Part shown: piece after piece, positions 46,278 to 55,560 of the stretch
Position numbering within the stretch: the stretch's first letter is position 1
Layout: the number at the start of each line of letters is the position of its first letter
DNA from: an uncultured Erythrobacter sp.
Lineage (GTDB): Bacteria > Pseudomonadota > Alphaproteobacteria > Sphingomonadales > Sphingomonadaceae
Assembly: GCA_947499095.1 (NCBI GenBank)
Contig: CANMMR010000001.1
Span: 310,001-374,000, forward strand
DNA: 64,000 bases
Direction of reading: 5' to 3'
Made by a program: the position numbers and the translations under genes
The notes under the pieces: model-generated
Told to the model about the DNA's origin: nothing
Database searches by the model: none
Seen by the model: the letters and a program-made list of their open reading frames with translations, nothing else

Positions 46278-48817
46278 GCCTCTTCCCGCTCGCCATATTC
46301 CCCGAGGGCGGCCTCGTCAGCTCGATCATCACGACCGTCTGGGTCGGGGTCTTCGTACTGTGCTTTTTCAACCTGCGCTACGGCTGGGTCCTCTCGGGCC
46401 TGGTGGTGCCGGGCTATATCGTGCCGCTGCTGATCGTGAAACCGGTGGCCGGCTTCGTGATTATTCTGGAGGCAGTCCTCGCCTATGCGCTCGTCTGGCT
46501 TTTCTCCGAAAAGTTGAGCCGCGGCCGCTATCCCAGTCTGTTCGGGCGCGACCGTTTCATGGGGCTTATCCTTGCGAGCATCGCCGTCCGTTTGATTATG
46601 GATGGCTACGTCCTGCCCGAATTCGCCGGGTGGCTGGAGAGCAATTTCGACCGCCGTTTCGACTGGCGTGACAATCTCCAGAGCTTCGGCCTCGTCATCA
46701 TTTCCTTGCTGGCGAACCAGTTCTGGAAGCCGGGGCTGGTGCGTGGGCTGGGCGCTGCCGTCGTGACGATGGGGATCACCTATCTCGTAGTCCGCTACGG
46801 CCTGATGGAGTTCACCAATTTCCGTATGAGTGCGGTGACCTACATGTATGAGGGTCTCGCAAGCTCGATCCTGGCCAGTCCGAAGGCCTATATTATCCTG
46901 ACCCTGACCGCGCTTATCGCCAGTCATATGAACGTGCGCTATGGCTGGGACTTCTCGGGCATCCTGATCCCGGCGCTGATTGCGCTGCAATGGTATCAGC
47001 CGACCAAGATCGTCACCTCCTTTCTCGAAGCGATCATTATCTACGTGATCGCGCGACTCGTTCTGAAGCTGCCGAGCATGGCCAATGCGACGATTGAGGG
47101 CGGAAGCAAACTGCTGCTGTTCTTCAACATCAGCTTCGCCTGGAAGATGGCGCTGGGATGGTTCATCGTCTGGCAGGGCTACGACGTGAAGACGACCGAC
47201 TTCTACGGCTTCGGGTATCTCCTTTCCACGCTCATCGCAATCAAGGCACACGACAAGAACATCTTCCCGCGCCTCGCCCGCTCGACCTTGCAGGTCAGCT
47301 TCATGGGCGCAGTCTTTGGAAACATCGTCGGTTTCGCGCTGTCGGCGGCGGTTTCGCGGACTCCCGGTGGTTCGGTGATGGCGGAGGCTGACGGATTGTC
47401 CCGAAGCGAAGATCGCATCGAGTTGCTTGTAGCCGAGGCGATCGGCGACGCGCATGTCCGCAGGGTCTCGGGCAAGGCGGCGCCATTGTCGGATGCTGCG
47501 CGCGAAGATCTGGCGGAGTTGGTCTACGGCTTGCAGCAAGGTGTGCCCGCCTCCTCTCCCGATTTCGATATGCAGGCTGATGCGTGGCGGTTGATGTCGG
47601 TCGGCGATGGTCGGCTGGCGGTTGTCAGAGCCGACGACGATGGCCACGAAATGTTGCTGTACGACCCGTCGGCAGCCCGCGATGCCGCAATCGTCCTGCG
47701 GGATCCGGCCAGCAAGCCTGGTTTGGGGGTAGCGGGTCTGGCGCTGCGTCAGAAACTCGACGCACGGTGGCTCGTCATATCGACGCCGGAAAGCGCCGGT
47801 ACGATCGCGGAAGCGAGTGTGGCCGATGTATTCGCGGATGCGAGCGAAACCGTCTTGCTCGAATTGCAAGCCGGTGCGGGCGAACCGTCCGAGATTGCCT
47901 ATGCCAATGCATCGGCCGGTGTCCTCGATCTCTCGAGCCTAGAGGCCGCAGTTCCGGATATCCGTGCCGGCATCGATATTGGCGCGAGCAACGGAGGTGG
48001 AGACCGTGCCGTCCTTTCTCTGAGCGACGCGGCGCTCGAAGGACTCGCCGCGATGCGTGTACCGCGCCTGCGCGACGGTGCCGCCTGTCGCCTAGTTGCC
48101 AATGGCAATGCCGGGGTGAAATGGCGAGACGTCGAACGCCTCGCCTTTGTTCGGTATGAAGTCGCGGAGCCCTTCGTCGCCTCCGTCCGCGAAGGAGAAG
48201 TTGCAACCCACGCCCGCGCAGCTGCCAAGACCGCAGGCTTCGGAGTTGCTCGATGCACGCTGGGAGGCCGTAACCACTGGACACTCTTTTCGAGTCAGCG
48301 GGACGAGGGCCAGATATTCATCGCCGAAGGTGCACCCCTCGCCAAGAGCGTGCTTACCTGGCGCGAGGAAGACTATGGCAAGGCCGCCCGGCTCGGTGTC
48401 GCTGTGCATCGCAACTGGGGAGGCGATGTCTTGCTGGTTGCAGCGCAGCCCGACGGTTTTTCCCGATCGCCCAGCTCGGCCATGACGGTGATCTGGCAGG
48501 AAATCGTCCGGCAGCAGGTGGGAAAAGAGGAAGCGTTCTCTTTCCACCTGCGCCAGCGGCCGAAGGGCTCTGCCTTTCCCGAAGCCCGTCCCGAAGTCTT
48601 GCTGATACAGGATGTGGTGGGGCCGGAATATTCCGAACTCGGGGACCTCGCATCGGCATTGCGCGAGGCCGGGATCCGCACCGAGCTTTCGGACGGCAGC
48701 CGGGCCTTTGCAGGATATGAAGCACGCCCGGCTCAGGCCGAGCGCTATTATGATGCCACGAGCGGACGCCGCTCCGCGATCGGATGGGTGCTTAATTACG
48801 GAGGCGATCGGCAATGA
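46274..48817 (+). CDS. giant CapC/PgsC-like membrane protein, two CapC modules plus large C-terminal region
   Basis: 847 residues. The first 370 contain many membrane helices in two CapC-like modules. Module 1: FNLRYGWVLSGLVVPGYIVP, GRDRFMGLILASIAVRLIMD, SFGLVIISLLANQFWKPGL. These align with Bacillus PgsC (LPAGLVVPGYL, GRRKFAATLITGICLKLLFD, IVPGLIANTIQRQG). Module 2 starts NVRYGWDFSGILIPALIALQWYQPTKI. About 470 soluble residues follow, including similar segments PGLGVAGLALRQKLDARWLVIST and AARLGVAVHRNWGGDVLLVAA that suggest an internal repeat. PgsC is the partner of the PgsB ligase; ordinary PgsC is about 150 aa, so this is a much enlarged form. Confidence 0.9.
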   Translation: MSLFPLAIFPEGGLVSSIITTVWVGVFVLCFFNLRYGWVLSGLVVPGYIVPLLIVKPVAGFVIILEAVLAYALVWLFSEKLSRGRYPSLFGRDRFMGLILASIAVRLIMDGYVLPEFAGWLESNFDRRFDWRDNLQSFGLVIISLLANQFWKPGLVRGLGAAVVTMGITYLVVRYGLMEFTNFRMSAVTYMYEGLASSILASPKAYIILTLTALIASHMNVRYGWDFSGILIPALIALQWYQPTKIVTSFLEAIIIYVIARLVLKLPSMANATIEGGSKLLLFFNISFAWKMALGWFIVWQGYDVKTTDFYGFGYLLSTLIAIKAHDKNIFPRLARSTLQVSFMGAVFGNIVGFALSAAVSRTPGGSVMAEADGLSRSEDRIELLVAEAIGDAHVRRVSGKAAPLSDAAREDLAELVYGLQQGVPASSPDFDMQADAWRLMSVGDGRLAVVRADDDGHEMLLYDPSAARDAAIVLRDPASKPGLGVAGLALRQKLDARWLVISTPESAGTIAEASVADVFADASETVLLELQAGAGEPSEIAYANASAGVLDLSSLEAAVPDIRAGIDIGASNGGGDRAVLSLSDAALEGLAAMRVPRLRDGAACRLVANGNAGVKWRDVERLAFVRYEVAEPFVASVREGEVATHARAAAKTAGFGVARCTLGGRNHWTLFSSQRDEGQIFIAEGAPLAKSVLTWREEDYGKAARLGVAVHRNWGGDVLLVAAQPDGFSRSPSSAMTVIWQEIVRQQVGKEEAFSFHLRQRPKGSAFPEARPEVLLIQDVVGPEYSELGDLASALREAGIRTELSDGSRAFAGYEARPAQAERYYDATSGRRSAIGWVLNYGGDRQ

Positions 48818-49578
48818 GCCTGACCTTCGTGGGCCGTAGCATCCTATTCGCCGTCCTCGCGGCGCTCGCCGCCTATGGGGGTTGGGCCTGGGCCGTGCCA
48901 TTAGCGCGCTATTTCGTGGCAGCGCAGGATTCTACCCAGATGGACCTTCGTATCGCGAAACGCACGCTGGCATATCGGCTTGAGCGGGACGTACCGATGA
49001 CGTTCGTCTTGTCGCAGCCTGCCGAAGAGCTGAAAGTCATCGCGCACGTCGCGGTCACTTCCCCTCCCGCCGATGTGGCCGGGGCTTCATACACGCTTCA
49101 CTTCGCGCTTTTCGATGTTCAGGGGGTTCAGGTTGCGGAATACGAACGCGCTCTCGTTTCCGGTCGCGGCGGTGGGTATCTCCCGGACGGAAGGGCACGG
49201 CGCTTCTACCGCTCGAGCGAAGCACACATTTGGGGCCAGGATCAGCTGGTAATTCGCAGCAACGTGCCGCTTACCCGCGTAGAGGTCACGCTGCAAGATA
49301 GCGATCCCATGGTAGTAGGTGTGGATGCGCGGGTCTACGAGCGGCGCCCCGTCTCCGCCGGAGACGGTCGGGCCGTATTTTTGCGTCGCAGCAGGGAAGA
49401 GCGCGCGGCCCTGACCGCGTTCAGTCCGTTTCCGCCCGAAATGCTTTCCGCATCCGAGATTACGCACCTTGCAAGCAATCTTTGGCGACCGATCGGTCCC
49501 GTGGGTATCGAAGGCCGCGAGTACGATGCTTTGGTCATCTACGAAGCCGACAGAGCCGCCGAAGAGGCAGAGTCATGA
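48814..49578 (+). CDS. membrane-anchored periplasmic protein, unknown
   Basis: 254 residues, start overlapping the CapC-like stop (ATGA). One N-terminal helix (ILFAVLAALAAYGGWAWAVPL) and a periplasmic part with beta-rich segments (MTFVLSQPAEELKVIAHVAV, ADVAGASYTLHFALFDVQGVQVAEYERALV). The C terminus is acidic. No match to CapA (no metallophosphatase motifs) or CapE. It could be the assembly or export adaptor of the operon. Overlaps the next gene as ATGA. Confidence 0.8.
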   Translation: MSLTFVGRSILFAVLAALAAYGGWAWAVPLARYFVAAQDSTQMDLRIAKRTLAYRLERDVPMTFVLSQPAEELKVIAHVAVTSPPADVAGASYTLHFALFDVQGVQVAEYERALVSGRGGGYLPDGRARRFYRSSEAHIWGQDQLVIRSNVPLTRVEVTLQDSDPMVVGVDARVYERRPVSAGDGRAVFLRRSREERAALTAFSPFPPEMLSASEITHLASNLWRPIGPVGIEGREYDALVIYEADRAAEEAES

Positions 49579-50345
49579 TCCGTTGGGCCATCCTCTGGCT
49601 GTCCGGCCTGTTGGCGGGTGGATGCAGCAGCGCGGATGCACGCGATTATTTCGCGCAAGCAGCGCCGCAGGAGCGCGATGCGGCAATACTTGGCTTGGCC
49701 CGGAGCGAAGAAAGCGGGTCGATCATGTTGCGCGACACGCGCCATTGCGGCAGCGGCGGCGAGTACCGGGTTCGCAAGGGAACGGCAGTCCCGTTTGCCA
49801 TCACCGCCCCTCACGCCTTTCACGATCGCAGGACAGGTGAGCTTGCGATGCGTATCTTCGCGCGCAGTCGGGCGGCGGCTGCCGCGCAAAATACCGTCGC
49901 ACGCGATGGTAGTGACGGGTGTGAGGCGCTTGATGTCGCGCGTCAAGGCGAGCATCTGTTCACGCAATTCGCGCTGGGATTCTCCGATCGTTTCCCGGAT
50001 GGCCTCGTCGTCCAGCTACATGGTTTCAACGGGGCGAAGCGCTCGTCATCGCGGGCGGAAGAAGCCTCGGCCATCGTGAGCAATGGAACCGCTTCCCCCG
50101 GTCCCGATACACTCGATCTCGCGGATTGCCTCAGCCGCGCTCTCGCTCCACGCGCCGTACTGGTGTACCCGACGGAAACGAGCGAATTGGGGGCCGAGGA
50201 CAATGCCCAGGGGAAGGCCTTGCGCGAAGCAGGGGGCGCACGCTTTGCGCATCTCGAACTCTCGGCCGACCTGCGCGGAGCGATGATAAGCGACGAGCAG
50301 CTTCTCGACTCTGTCGGTTCTTGCCTCGAGGAAGCTGCGGCGTGA
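49575..50345 (+). CDS. lipoprotein resembling poly-gamma-glutamate hydrolases
   Basis: 256 residues from the ATG overlapping the previous stop; the track's 49482 start is inside that gene. MIRWAILWLSGLLAGGCSSAD has lipobox LAGGC. The segments VPFAITAPHAFHDRRTGELA, GLVVQLHGFNGAKRS and ARFAHLELSADLRGAMI parallel YjqB-type PGA hydrolases (LSPHGGGIE, ISFHGYKDD, VQLEISTAQREAL), which are zinc amidohydrolases. The His and Glu positions fit, but the first motif is divergent. It could trim or release the polymer at the cell envelope. Confidence 0.65.
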   Translation: MIRWAILWLSGLLAGGCSSADARDYFAQAAPQERDAAILGLARSEESGSIMLRDTRHCGSGGEYRVRKGTAVPFAITAPHAFHDRRTGELAMRIFARSRAAAAAQNTVARDGSDGCEALDVARQGEHLFTQFALGFSDRFPDGLVVQLHGFNGAKRSSSRAEEASAIVSNGTASPGPDTLDLADCLSRALAPRAVLVYPTETSELGAEDNAQGKALREAGGARFAHLELSADLRGAMISDEQLLDSVGSCLEEAAA

Positions 50346-53300
50346 ATGCGGCGGCGAACATAGATCTGGCCCGAGCGCGACCGATGGAGGCTCCGCTGGG
50401 CGAACGCCTCGATCGTGGCTTCGCAGACAAGCTGCTGCCGGTCTATGCCGACTTGCGGGAGGAAATCCTCGCCTATGCGGGAGAGCGGGGCGAGGCCTTG
50501 CCACCTGCTCGCCACGCGACGGTCATTGCCGATTTCTGCCTGTTGCAGCTCGATGAAATCGCTCGCCTGAACAAGGCGGAAGAGCGGTTCCAGTCGCGCT
50601 TTGCCAGTGCGCTCGACACGGCGGAGCAGCGGGCGGCGATCCTAGATTTCGCCCGGGCCCTCGGTTCGCGTGGCCGCCAGATCAGGCGCGACGAGCAGGC
50701 GACGCGGGACTTTTTCGATGCCGACGCGGTGGTTGAACGCTTCACCAAGCGGCTCGGCGAGCGTGAGCGCGTGCTGGCCTTCGCGCTGGAGCGGTTGGGA
50801 TGGGTGGCCGGTGAAGCGGTCCGTTACGATCTCGCCTTGACCGAGGGCGAGACGATGACCGAGATTTTCGAGATCCTCCTCCCCGCCACGCGGAACTGGC
50901 ATGGCGATGCGCGCATCCGCCGGGCGGCCCATGGCTGCATGCGGCGCATTGCGGAGAACCTGCCACCGCGGACCGGGGGCCTATGGCTCGATGCGGTTCT
51001 CAGTGCGACGCGCCGGGCGTGTCTCGATCTTTCCGAAGATGTCTGGACCCAGTGCGAGGCGTTCGACGTCATGTTCGCGCTTTCACCGCACACCGTGCAC
51101 TCACTCGTCGAGCGGCGGCTGGCAGTCGATCTAGATAAGAGAGTTCCTGCGCAGCGCGATGGCGAGGTTTTCGTTCGTCGCCACCTCGTGCGGCGAATTG
51201 CGAGTCTCCTTCACACCTCGAACCGCTTGCAGAGAGCCTTCGACATTCTCTGCAACGACCCCGACGGCGCCGTGCGGCAGGTGGTGGCCGAATGCCTCCC
51301 TATCCTGCCTCCAGGCCGCGCCGCGCAGGCAGCCAAAGACCTGCTGCGCGACGAAGACGCCCAGGTTCGTGCCGCGCTCTTCGCGGCACCTACCGCCAAT
51401 CTCGATGCGCTCAGCGCGAACCTCTATTTGCGGACGATTGCATCGACCCTGAAGCGCGACGAAGACGAGTTCGTCCTGCGCATCGCGCTGGAAGCCTGCG
51501 CCGACATTGCGCAGCATGCCGCAAGCGATGCGGGCGATGCTCCGGCGGCACTGGTCGGGCAATTGATGGGCGCGGTCGAAGGGCTTCGGAATCGGGACCC
51601 CTCGCTGAAACTGTGGCGCTGGAGCGACGAGGTGCGTGAGCGCATCTGGTTCTGGACCGATCCCGATGCGCGCGAGATTGGCCGCCATCTCGCCAAGACG
51701 GTTCATCCGATGCGCGAAGAGGCGGTGCGAAGACTACCTGCGTTGCGCCAGTGGCTGGCCGAAGACGAGGACAAGGTCGGCCGGGTCATGGCGGTGCTGG
51801 CGCAGCGCGATTTCGGACTTGCTCTTAAATCGGGCCTGATGCCATCGATCCAGCGCGGTGAATATTTCCGCCGCCGTGCCTGGCGGATGCTGTTCGAGGG
51901 CCGCCACAGCGCCACCGACAAGCGGCAGGCGTTCTATCACACCAAGGGTCGCCATTATCACGGCAGCCTGATCGCACCGAGCGCTCGGATGGCCGAACTC
52001 GCCCCGACCAAAGTGCCGGGTGAACCGCTATTCGAAAGCGGCGAGGGTGGCTGGCGCAATTACCTCCCCTTGGTCGACCAGGTACTTTCCGCGCTCGACC
52101 GGGGCGGCACGACCAAGGTCTTCACCAGCGCGGGGATAACCGAAATAAGCGCGGCTTCCGGGATTTCCGTCAGGATGAAGGCATTCTGGAGGGTCACGAG
52201 AAGCTTTCCCGATCTGGCGAACCTGCGGAACCGCGATCCCGAGGCCTACGTCGCTAAGCTCCGCGAACTCGGCCTCGACCTCGCCTTCCGGGCGTATGAC
52301 GACGCGGCGGGCGCGACGACCCCGCACATCGTCAAGCTCTACAGCGCCGGCGGCATCTTCGCGGCGCTGCCAATCTTCTGGGACCGCGCATCGGCCTATG
52401 TTTCGACCGTCTTCGCCAACAATCTCTTCGAACTCGGTGTCTTCGTTGCGCTGGCGAGCGCGTGGTTTCTCGGTCGGCACATCTTTCTCGGCTGGCAGGC
52501 GCGGCGGCTGCGCGACGGGCTGTCTTTGGTGCTCGGCGGCTGGGGGACCCGCGGCAAGTCCGGCACGGAGCGTTTGAAGGCCGGCCTGATCAATGCGCTC
52601 GGCCCCTCGATCGTATCCAAGACTACTGGCTGCGAGGCGATGTTCCTGCTCGGCAATCCCTATGGCGAGCTGACCGAAATGTTCCTCTTCCGCCCTTACG
52701 ACAAGGCGACGATCTGGGAGCAGTTCAACCTGCTGAAGACCTCGCGCGGGCTGAAGGCGCGCGTGTTCCTGTGGGAATGCATGGGCCTCAATCCGTCCTA
52801 TGTTCGCGTTTTGCAACAGGATTGGATGCGTGATGATATCGGAACAATCACCAATACCTATCCCGATCACGAGGACGTGCAGGGCCCAGCCGGCCGCAAT
52901 ATTCCCGAAGTCATGTGCGAATTCATCCCGCACAACTCCACTCTGCTGACGACCGAAGAAGAAATGCTGCCGATCCTGGCCGAGGGCGCGGACAAGGCAA
53001 ACACGCGCATGCGCTCGGTCGGGTGGAAAGAGGCCGGGCTGATCCACAAGCACCTGCTCGACCGGTTCCCCTATGAAGAGCACCCTTTCAACATCGCGCT
53101 GGTTACCGCCATGGGCGACGAGCTGGGGTTGGAGCCCGATTTCTGCGTCAAGGAAATGTCCGACCGCGTGGTGGCCGACCTCGGCGTGCTCAAGACCTAT
53201 CCGCGCGCCGAAATCGACGGGCGTAACTTGCAATTCGTCATGGGCATGTCGGCCAACGAACGGTTCGGCGCGATGGGGAACTGGACCCGCATGGGCTTTG

Positions 53301-54499
53301 CCGATCACGATCTCGAGAGGGACCCCGAGATCTTCGTGACTACCGTGGTCAACAACCGCGCCGACCGCGTGCCGCGCAGCCGGGTCTTCGCGCGCATGCT
53401 GGTGCGCGATGTGGCAGCCGACCGGCACTTCCTGATCGGCAGCAATATCGAGGGGCTGCTCGGCTTCATCGAGGAGGAGTGGGCGGAATTTGCGGCGTCG
53501 CTGAGCCTCATTGCCAAGGATGTCGAGCCGCTGGAGCACTTGCGTGCGCTGGCCCGACATCAGCGCATCCCGCTCAGCCAGGACGCACTCGATGGCCTGC
53601 TGACGGCGATGCTTGTCCGACAAGCGCACAAGCTGGCGCCGGAGGACGCGCTTGCAGCTGCGAAGGACGGCAAACTGGGCGAAGCTCTGGCGAACGTAGA
53701 CCACGCCGACGCTATTCTGGCGCACTATGAAGCGGTTGCAGAATTGCACCGTGAATACCTTGCTATCGAGCAGGCCGTGGCGGGCGGCGGCGATCCGGCA
53801 TCGCAGGATCAGGCGCTGAGAACTCTGTTACACAAGGCTTTTCACGCAAAGCTGGTCCCGGTGCGCGACTATTACATGAAGGGCGAAGCGATCGTGCGGC
53901 TGGTAGCCGCCAACACTCCGCCGGGATTGCTCAATCGCATCATGGGCATGCAGAACATTAAGGGGACGGGGCTCGACTGGGTGTATCGCTGGCAGGCCTG
54001 GGAGGCAGCCTGGAAAGCGTGCCAGCAGCTGCGCGAAGAGGACCCGGCCACGGTCGAGCGCGGCTATCGGATGCTCGCAAGCTTCCACGAATTCGGCGTC
54101 CTCAGTGAAGCGGAATTGCGCGCCGTGCTGGCCGAGTTGCGCGAGCAAGGCATGCAGGCAGCGCTCTCTGCCGCACAATGCAATGTACTCGAAGCGCGCT
54201 TGAACGACCAGATGGAGAAGCTGTCCGGCCTGTCGATCGAAACCGGCGGCGGGGAGGGGGTGTCCGGCGGGCAACTGGCCAAGATCGGTTCCAGCCTGGT
54301 CACGACAGTCGAAGCATTCATCGATGCAGGCGATGCAGTGCGCCGGCGCAAGGTTTCCGACCGCATCTACGCCTCGCTGATTGCCGAGCAAATCTCCAAC
54401 CAGCGCGCCGCAGCGGAGCTAAAGGAGCTGACGTCACGACAGAAGGGTGGCTGGCTCGCCAAGTCGATCAAGGCACGGCGCGAACGCCGCGCGGCATAG
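50342..54499 (+). CDS. CapB/PgsB-like poly-gamma-glutamate-type ligase with HEAT-like N-terminal domain
   Basis: 1385 residues from the GTG overlapping the lipoprotein stop (GTGA); the track's 50126 start is too early. Residues 1-690 are helical with HEAT-like units (NDPDGAVRQVVAECLPILPP, RDEDAQVRAALFAAP). One membrane span follows (NLFELGVFVALASAWFLG, about 695-715). From 732 is a Mur-ligase-type CapB domain: P-loop GGWGTRGKSGTERLKAG, then VSKTTGCEA, LWECMGLNPSY, NTYPDHEDVQGP, FVMGMSANE and NNRADRVPRSR, each matching PgsB motifs. A helical C-terminal region from about 1110 ends the protein. PgsB adds Glu by gamma-linkage using ATP and is normally 390-460 aa. Confidence 0.9.
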   Translation: MNAAANIDLARARPMEAPLGERLDRGFADKLLPVYADLREEILAYAGERGEALPPARHATVIADFCLLQLDEIARLNKAEERFQSRFASALDTAEQRAAILDFARALGSRGRQIRRDEQATRDFFDADAVVERFTKRLGERERVLAFALERLGWVAGEAVRYDLALTEGETMTEIFEILLPATRNWHGDARIRRAAHGCMRRIAENLPPRTGGLWLDAVLSATRRACLDLSEDVWTQCEAFDVMFALSPHTVHSLVERRLAVDLDKRVPAQRDGEVFVRRHLVRRIASLLHTSNRLQRAFDILCNDPDGAVRQVVAECLPILPPGRAAQAAKDLLRDEDAQVRAALFAAPTANLDALSANLYLRTIASTLKRDEDEFVLRIALEACADIAQHAASDAGDAPAALVGQLMGAVEGLRNRDPSLKLWRWSDEVRERIWFWTDPDAREIGRHLAKTVHPMREEAVRRLPALRQWLAEDEDKVGRVMAVLAQRDFGLALKSGLMPSIQRGEYFRRRAWRMLFEGRHSATDKRQAFYHTKGRHYHGSLIAPSARMAELAPTKVPGEPLFESGEGGWRNYLPLVDQVLSALDRGGTTKVFTSAGITEISAASGISVRMKAFWRVTRSFPDLANLRNRDPEAYVAKLRELGLDLAFRAYDDAAGATTPHIVKLYSAGGIFAALPIFWDRASAYVSTVFANNLFELGVFVALASAWFLGRHIFLGWQARRLRDGLSLVLGGWGTRGKSGTERLKAGLINALGPSIVSKTTGCEAMFLLGNPYGELTEMFLFRPYDKATIWEQFNLLKTSRGLKARVFLWECMGLNPSYVRVLQQDWMRDDIGTITNTYPDHEDVQGPAGRNIPEVMCEFIPHNSTLLTTEEEMLPILAEGADKANTRMRSVGWKEAGLIHKHLLDRFPYEEHPFNIALVTAMGDELGLEPDFCVKEMSDRVVADLGVLKTYPRAEIDGRNLQFVMGMSANERFGAMGNWTRMGFADHDLERDPEIFVTTVVNNRADRVPRSRVFARMLVRDVAADRHFLIGSNIEGLLGFIEEEWAEFAASLSLIAKDVEPLEHLRALARHQRIPLSQDALDGLLTAMLVRQAHKLAPEDALAAAKDGKLGEALANVDHADAILAHYEAVAELHREYLAIEQAVAGGGDPASQDQALRTLLHKAFHAKLVPVRDYYMKGEAIVRLVAANTPPGLLNRIMGMQNIKGTGLDWVYRWQAWEAAWKACQQLREEDPATVERGYRMLASFHEFGVLSEAELRAVLAELREQGMQAALSAAQCNVLEARLNDQMEKLSGLSIETGGGEGVSGGQLAKIGSSLVTTVEAFIDAGDAVRRRKVSDRIYASLIAEQISNQRAAAELKELTSRQKGGWLAKSIKARRERRAA

Positions 54500-54531
54500 G
54501 CGGAAGCCGGGTCAATAGCGCCATAACGAAG

Positions 54532-54560
54532 CGTCTTGCTCAACGAAAACGTCTTACTCA
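54532..54560. repeat. short direct repeat in the CapB/barrel intergenic
   Basis: CGTCTTGCTCA (54532-54542) and CGTCTTACTCA (54550-54560) are 18 bases apart, 10 of 11 identical. They lie in the 125-bp gap between the converging capB-like and barrel genes, so a promoter role is unlikely. No rho-independent terminator is obvious here. Confidence 0.4.
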
Positions 54561-54624
54561 CTGCGATTCTAGTGATTGCAGCCGGGTAAGCTGGCATACC
54601 AATCCATAGCCATAAAGAGTGGAG

Positions 54625-55560
54625 TCAGAAGCGGTAACCGACCACGAGACCGAACCGCGCGCCATCCATATCGTAGCGAATATCGTTTGAGTCCCTGAAC
54701 CGGTATTCGGCGCTGGCGCGGGCATAGGGGCCGCGGTTCCAGTGACCGTAAGACAGGTCGACTGCCGGTGCGACATAGCTGTCTTCGCGCAACGCCCGAT
54801 CGGGATCGCCACGCGCGATGCGCCCAGCATAGTCCCATTCGCGATATTCGATCGATGGGCGAACCCTCAGCATCCGCGTAACCGGATGGCTGTACTTCAA
54901 ACGCACGACGCGGCGATCGTAGCTGCGGCGCTCCTCGTCGTCGCTGGTCATTTCCTCGACGCGGGCTTCGAAGCGGAGCCAGTGATAGGGACCGAAGCGG
55001 CGATTGTACTCGGCAGCAAGACGGTAACCTTCGCCGGTTCCGGCACGCGTGGTGTCATACTCGCGCTGGCGAAAATCGGCTTCGACGCGGACACGATCGT
55101 TGCCTTCCGACCACTCGACCCGTGCAGCGATGGATGTCTGATCGGCGCTGAACGCCTCTAGCACGGCGATATTCTCGATCCGGCGGGCGCGGAGCCGGAC
55201 CGTCACTGTCTCCGACACTTCGTGTTCGACGCTTGCCGAGACACCATAGCTCGTCAGCGTGTCGCGATTGAGGCCCTCGTAGTCGAAGACCCCTGCGTCC
55301 ACCTCGATCCGGGCCGTCGTGCGCGGGCTCAGGCTCCAGTCGAGCGCCAGATCGCCGCGTATGCCATAGCCCGAGCTGTCGAATTCGTCGCCGTCCTCGA
55401 TCATGATGTCCGACTGGATGCCGATGACTTCGACCCGCGCCTCGACTTCGACGGGATCGCCATTCTGGGCGATGGCAGGCGCGGCGAGCAATGCGAGTGT
55501 TGAAAAAAACAGTAGCCCGCTGGCATGGCGGAGATGCTGAAGGATCTTTGCGCGAGTCAC
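54625..55560 (-). CDS. outer-membrane beta-barrel protein
   Basis: 311 residues from a GTG directly after the preceding stop. Signal peptide (LLFFSTLALLAAPAIAQ), then many alternating amphipathic strands (TTARIEVDAGVFDYEGL, VTVRLRARRIENIAVLEAF, RVVRLKYSHPVTRMLRVRPSIEYREWDY) and the barrel-insertion C terminus GLVVGYRF ending in Phe. It may be a porin or exporter; facing the polyglutamate-type operon, a polymer exit channel is an attractive guess without proof. Confidence 0.85.
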   Translation of the reverse strand: MTRAKILQHLRHASGLLFFSTLALLAAPAIAQNGDPVEVEARVEVIGIQSDIMIEDGDEFDSSGYGIRGDLALDWSLSPRTTARIEVDAGVFDYEGLNRDTLTSYGVSASVEHEVSETVTVRLRARRIENIAVLEAFSADQTSIAARVEWSEGNDRVRVEADFRQREYDTTRAGTGEGYRLAAEYNRRFGPYHWLRFEARVEEMTSDDEERRSYDRRVVRLKYSHPVTRMLRVRPSIEYREWDYAGRIARGDPDRALREDSYVAPAVDLSYGHWNRGPYARASAEYRFRDSNDIRYDMDGARFGLVVGYRF

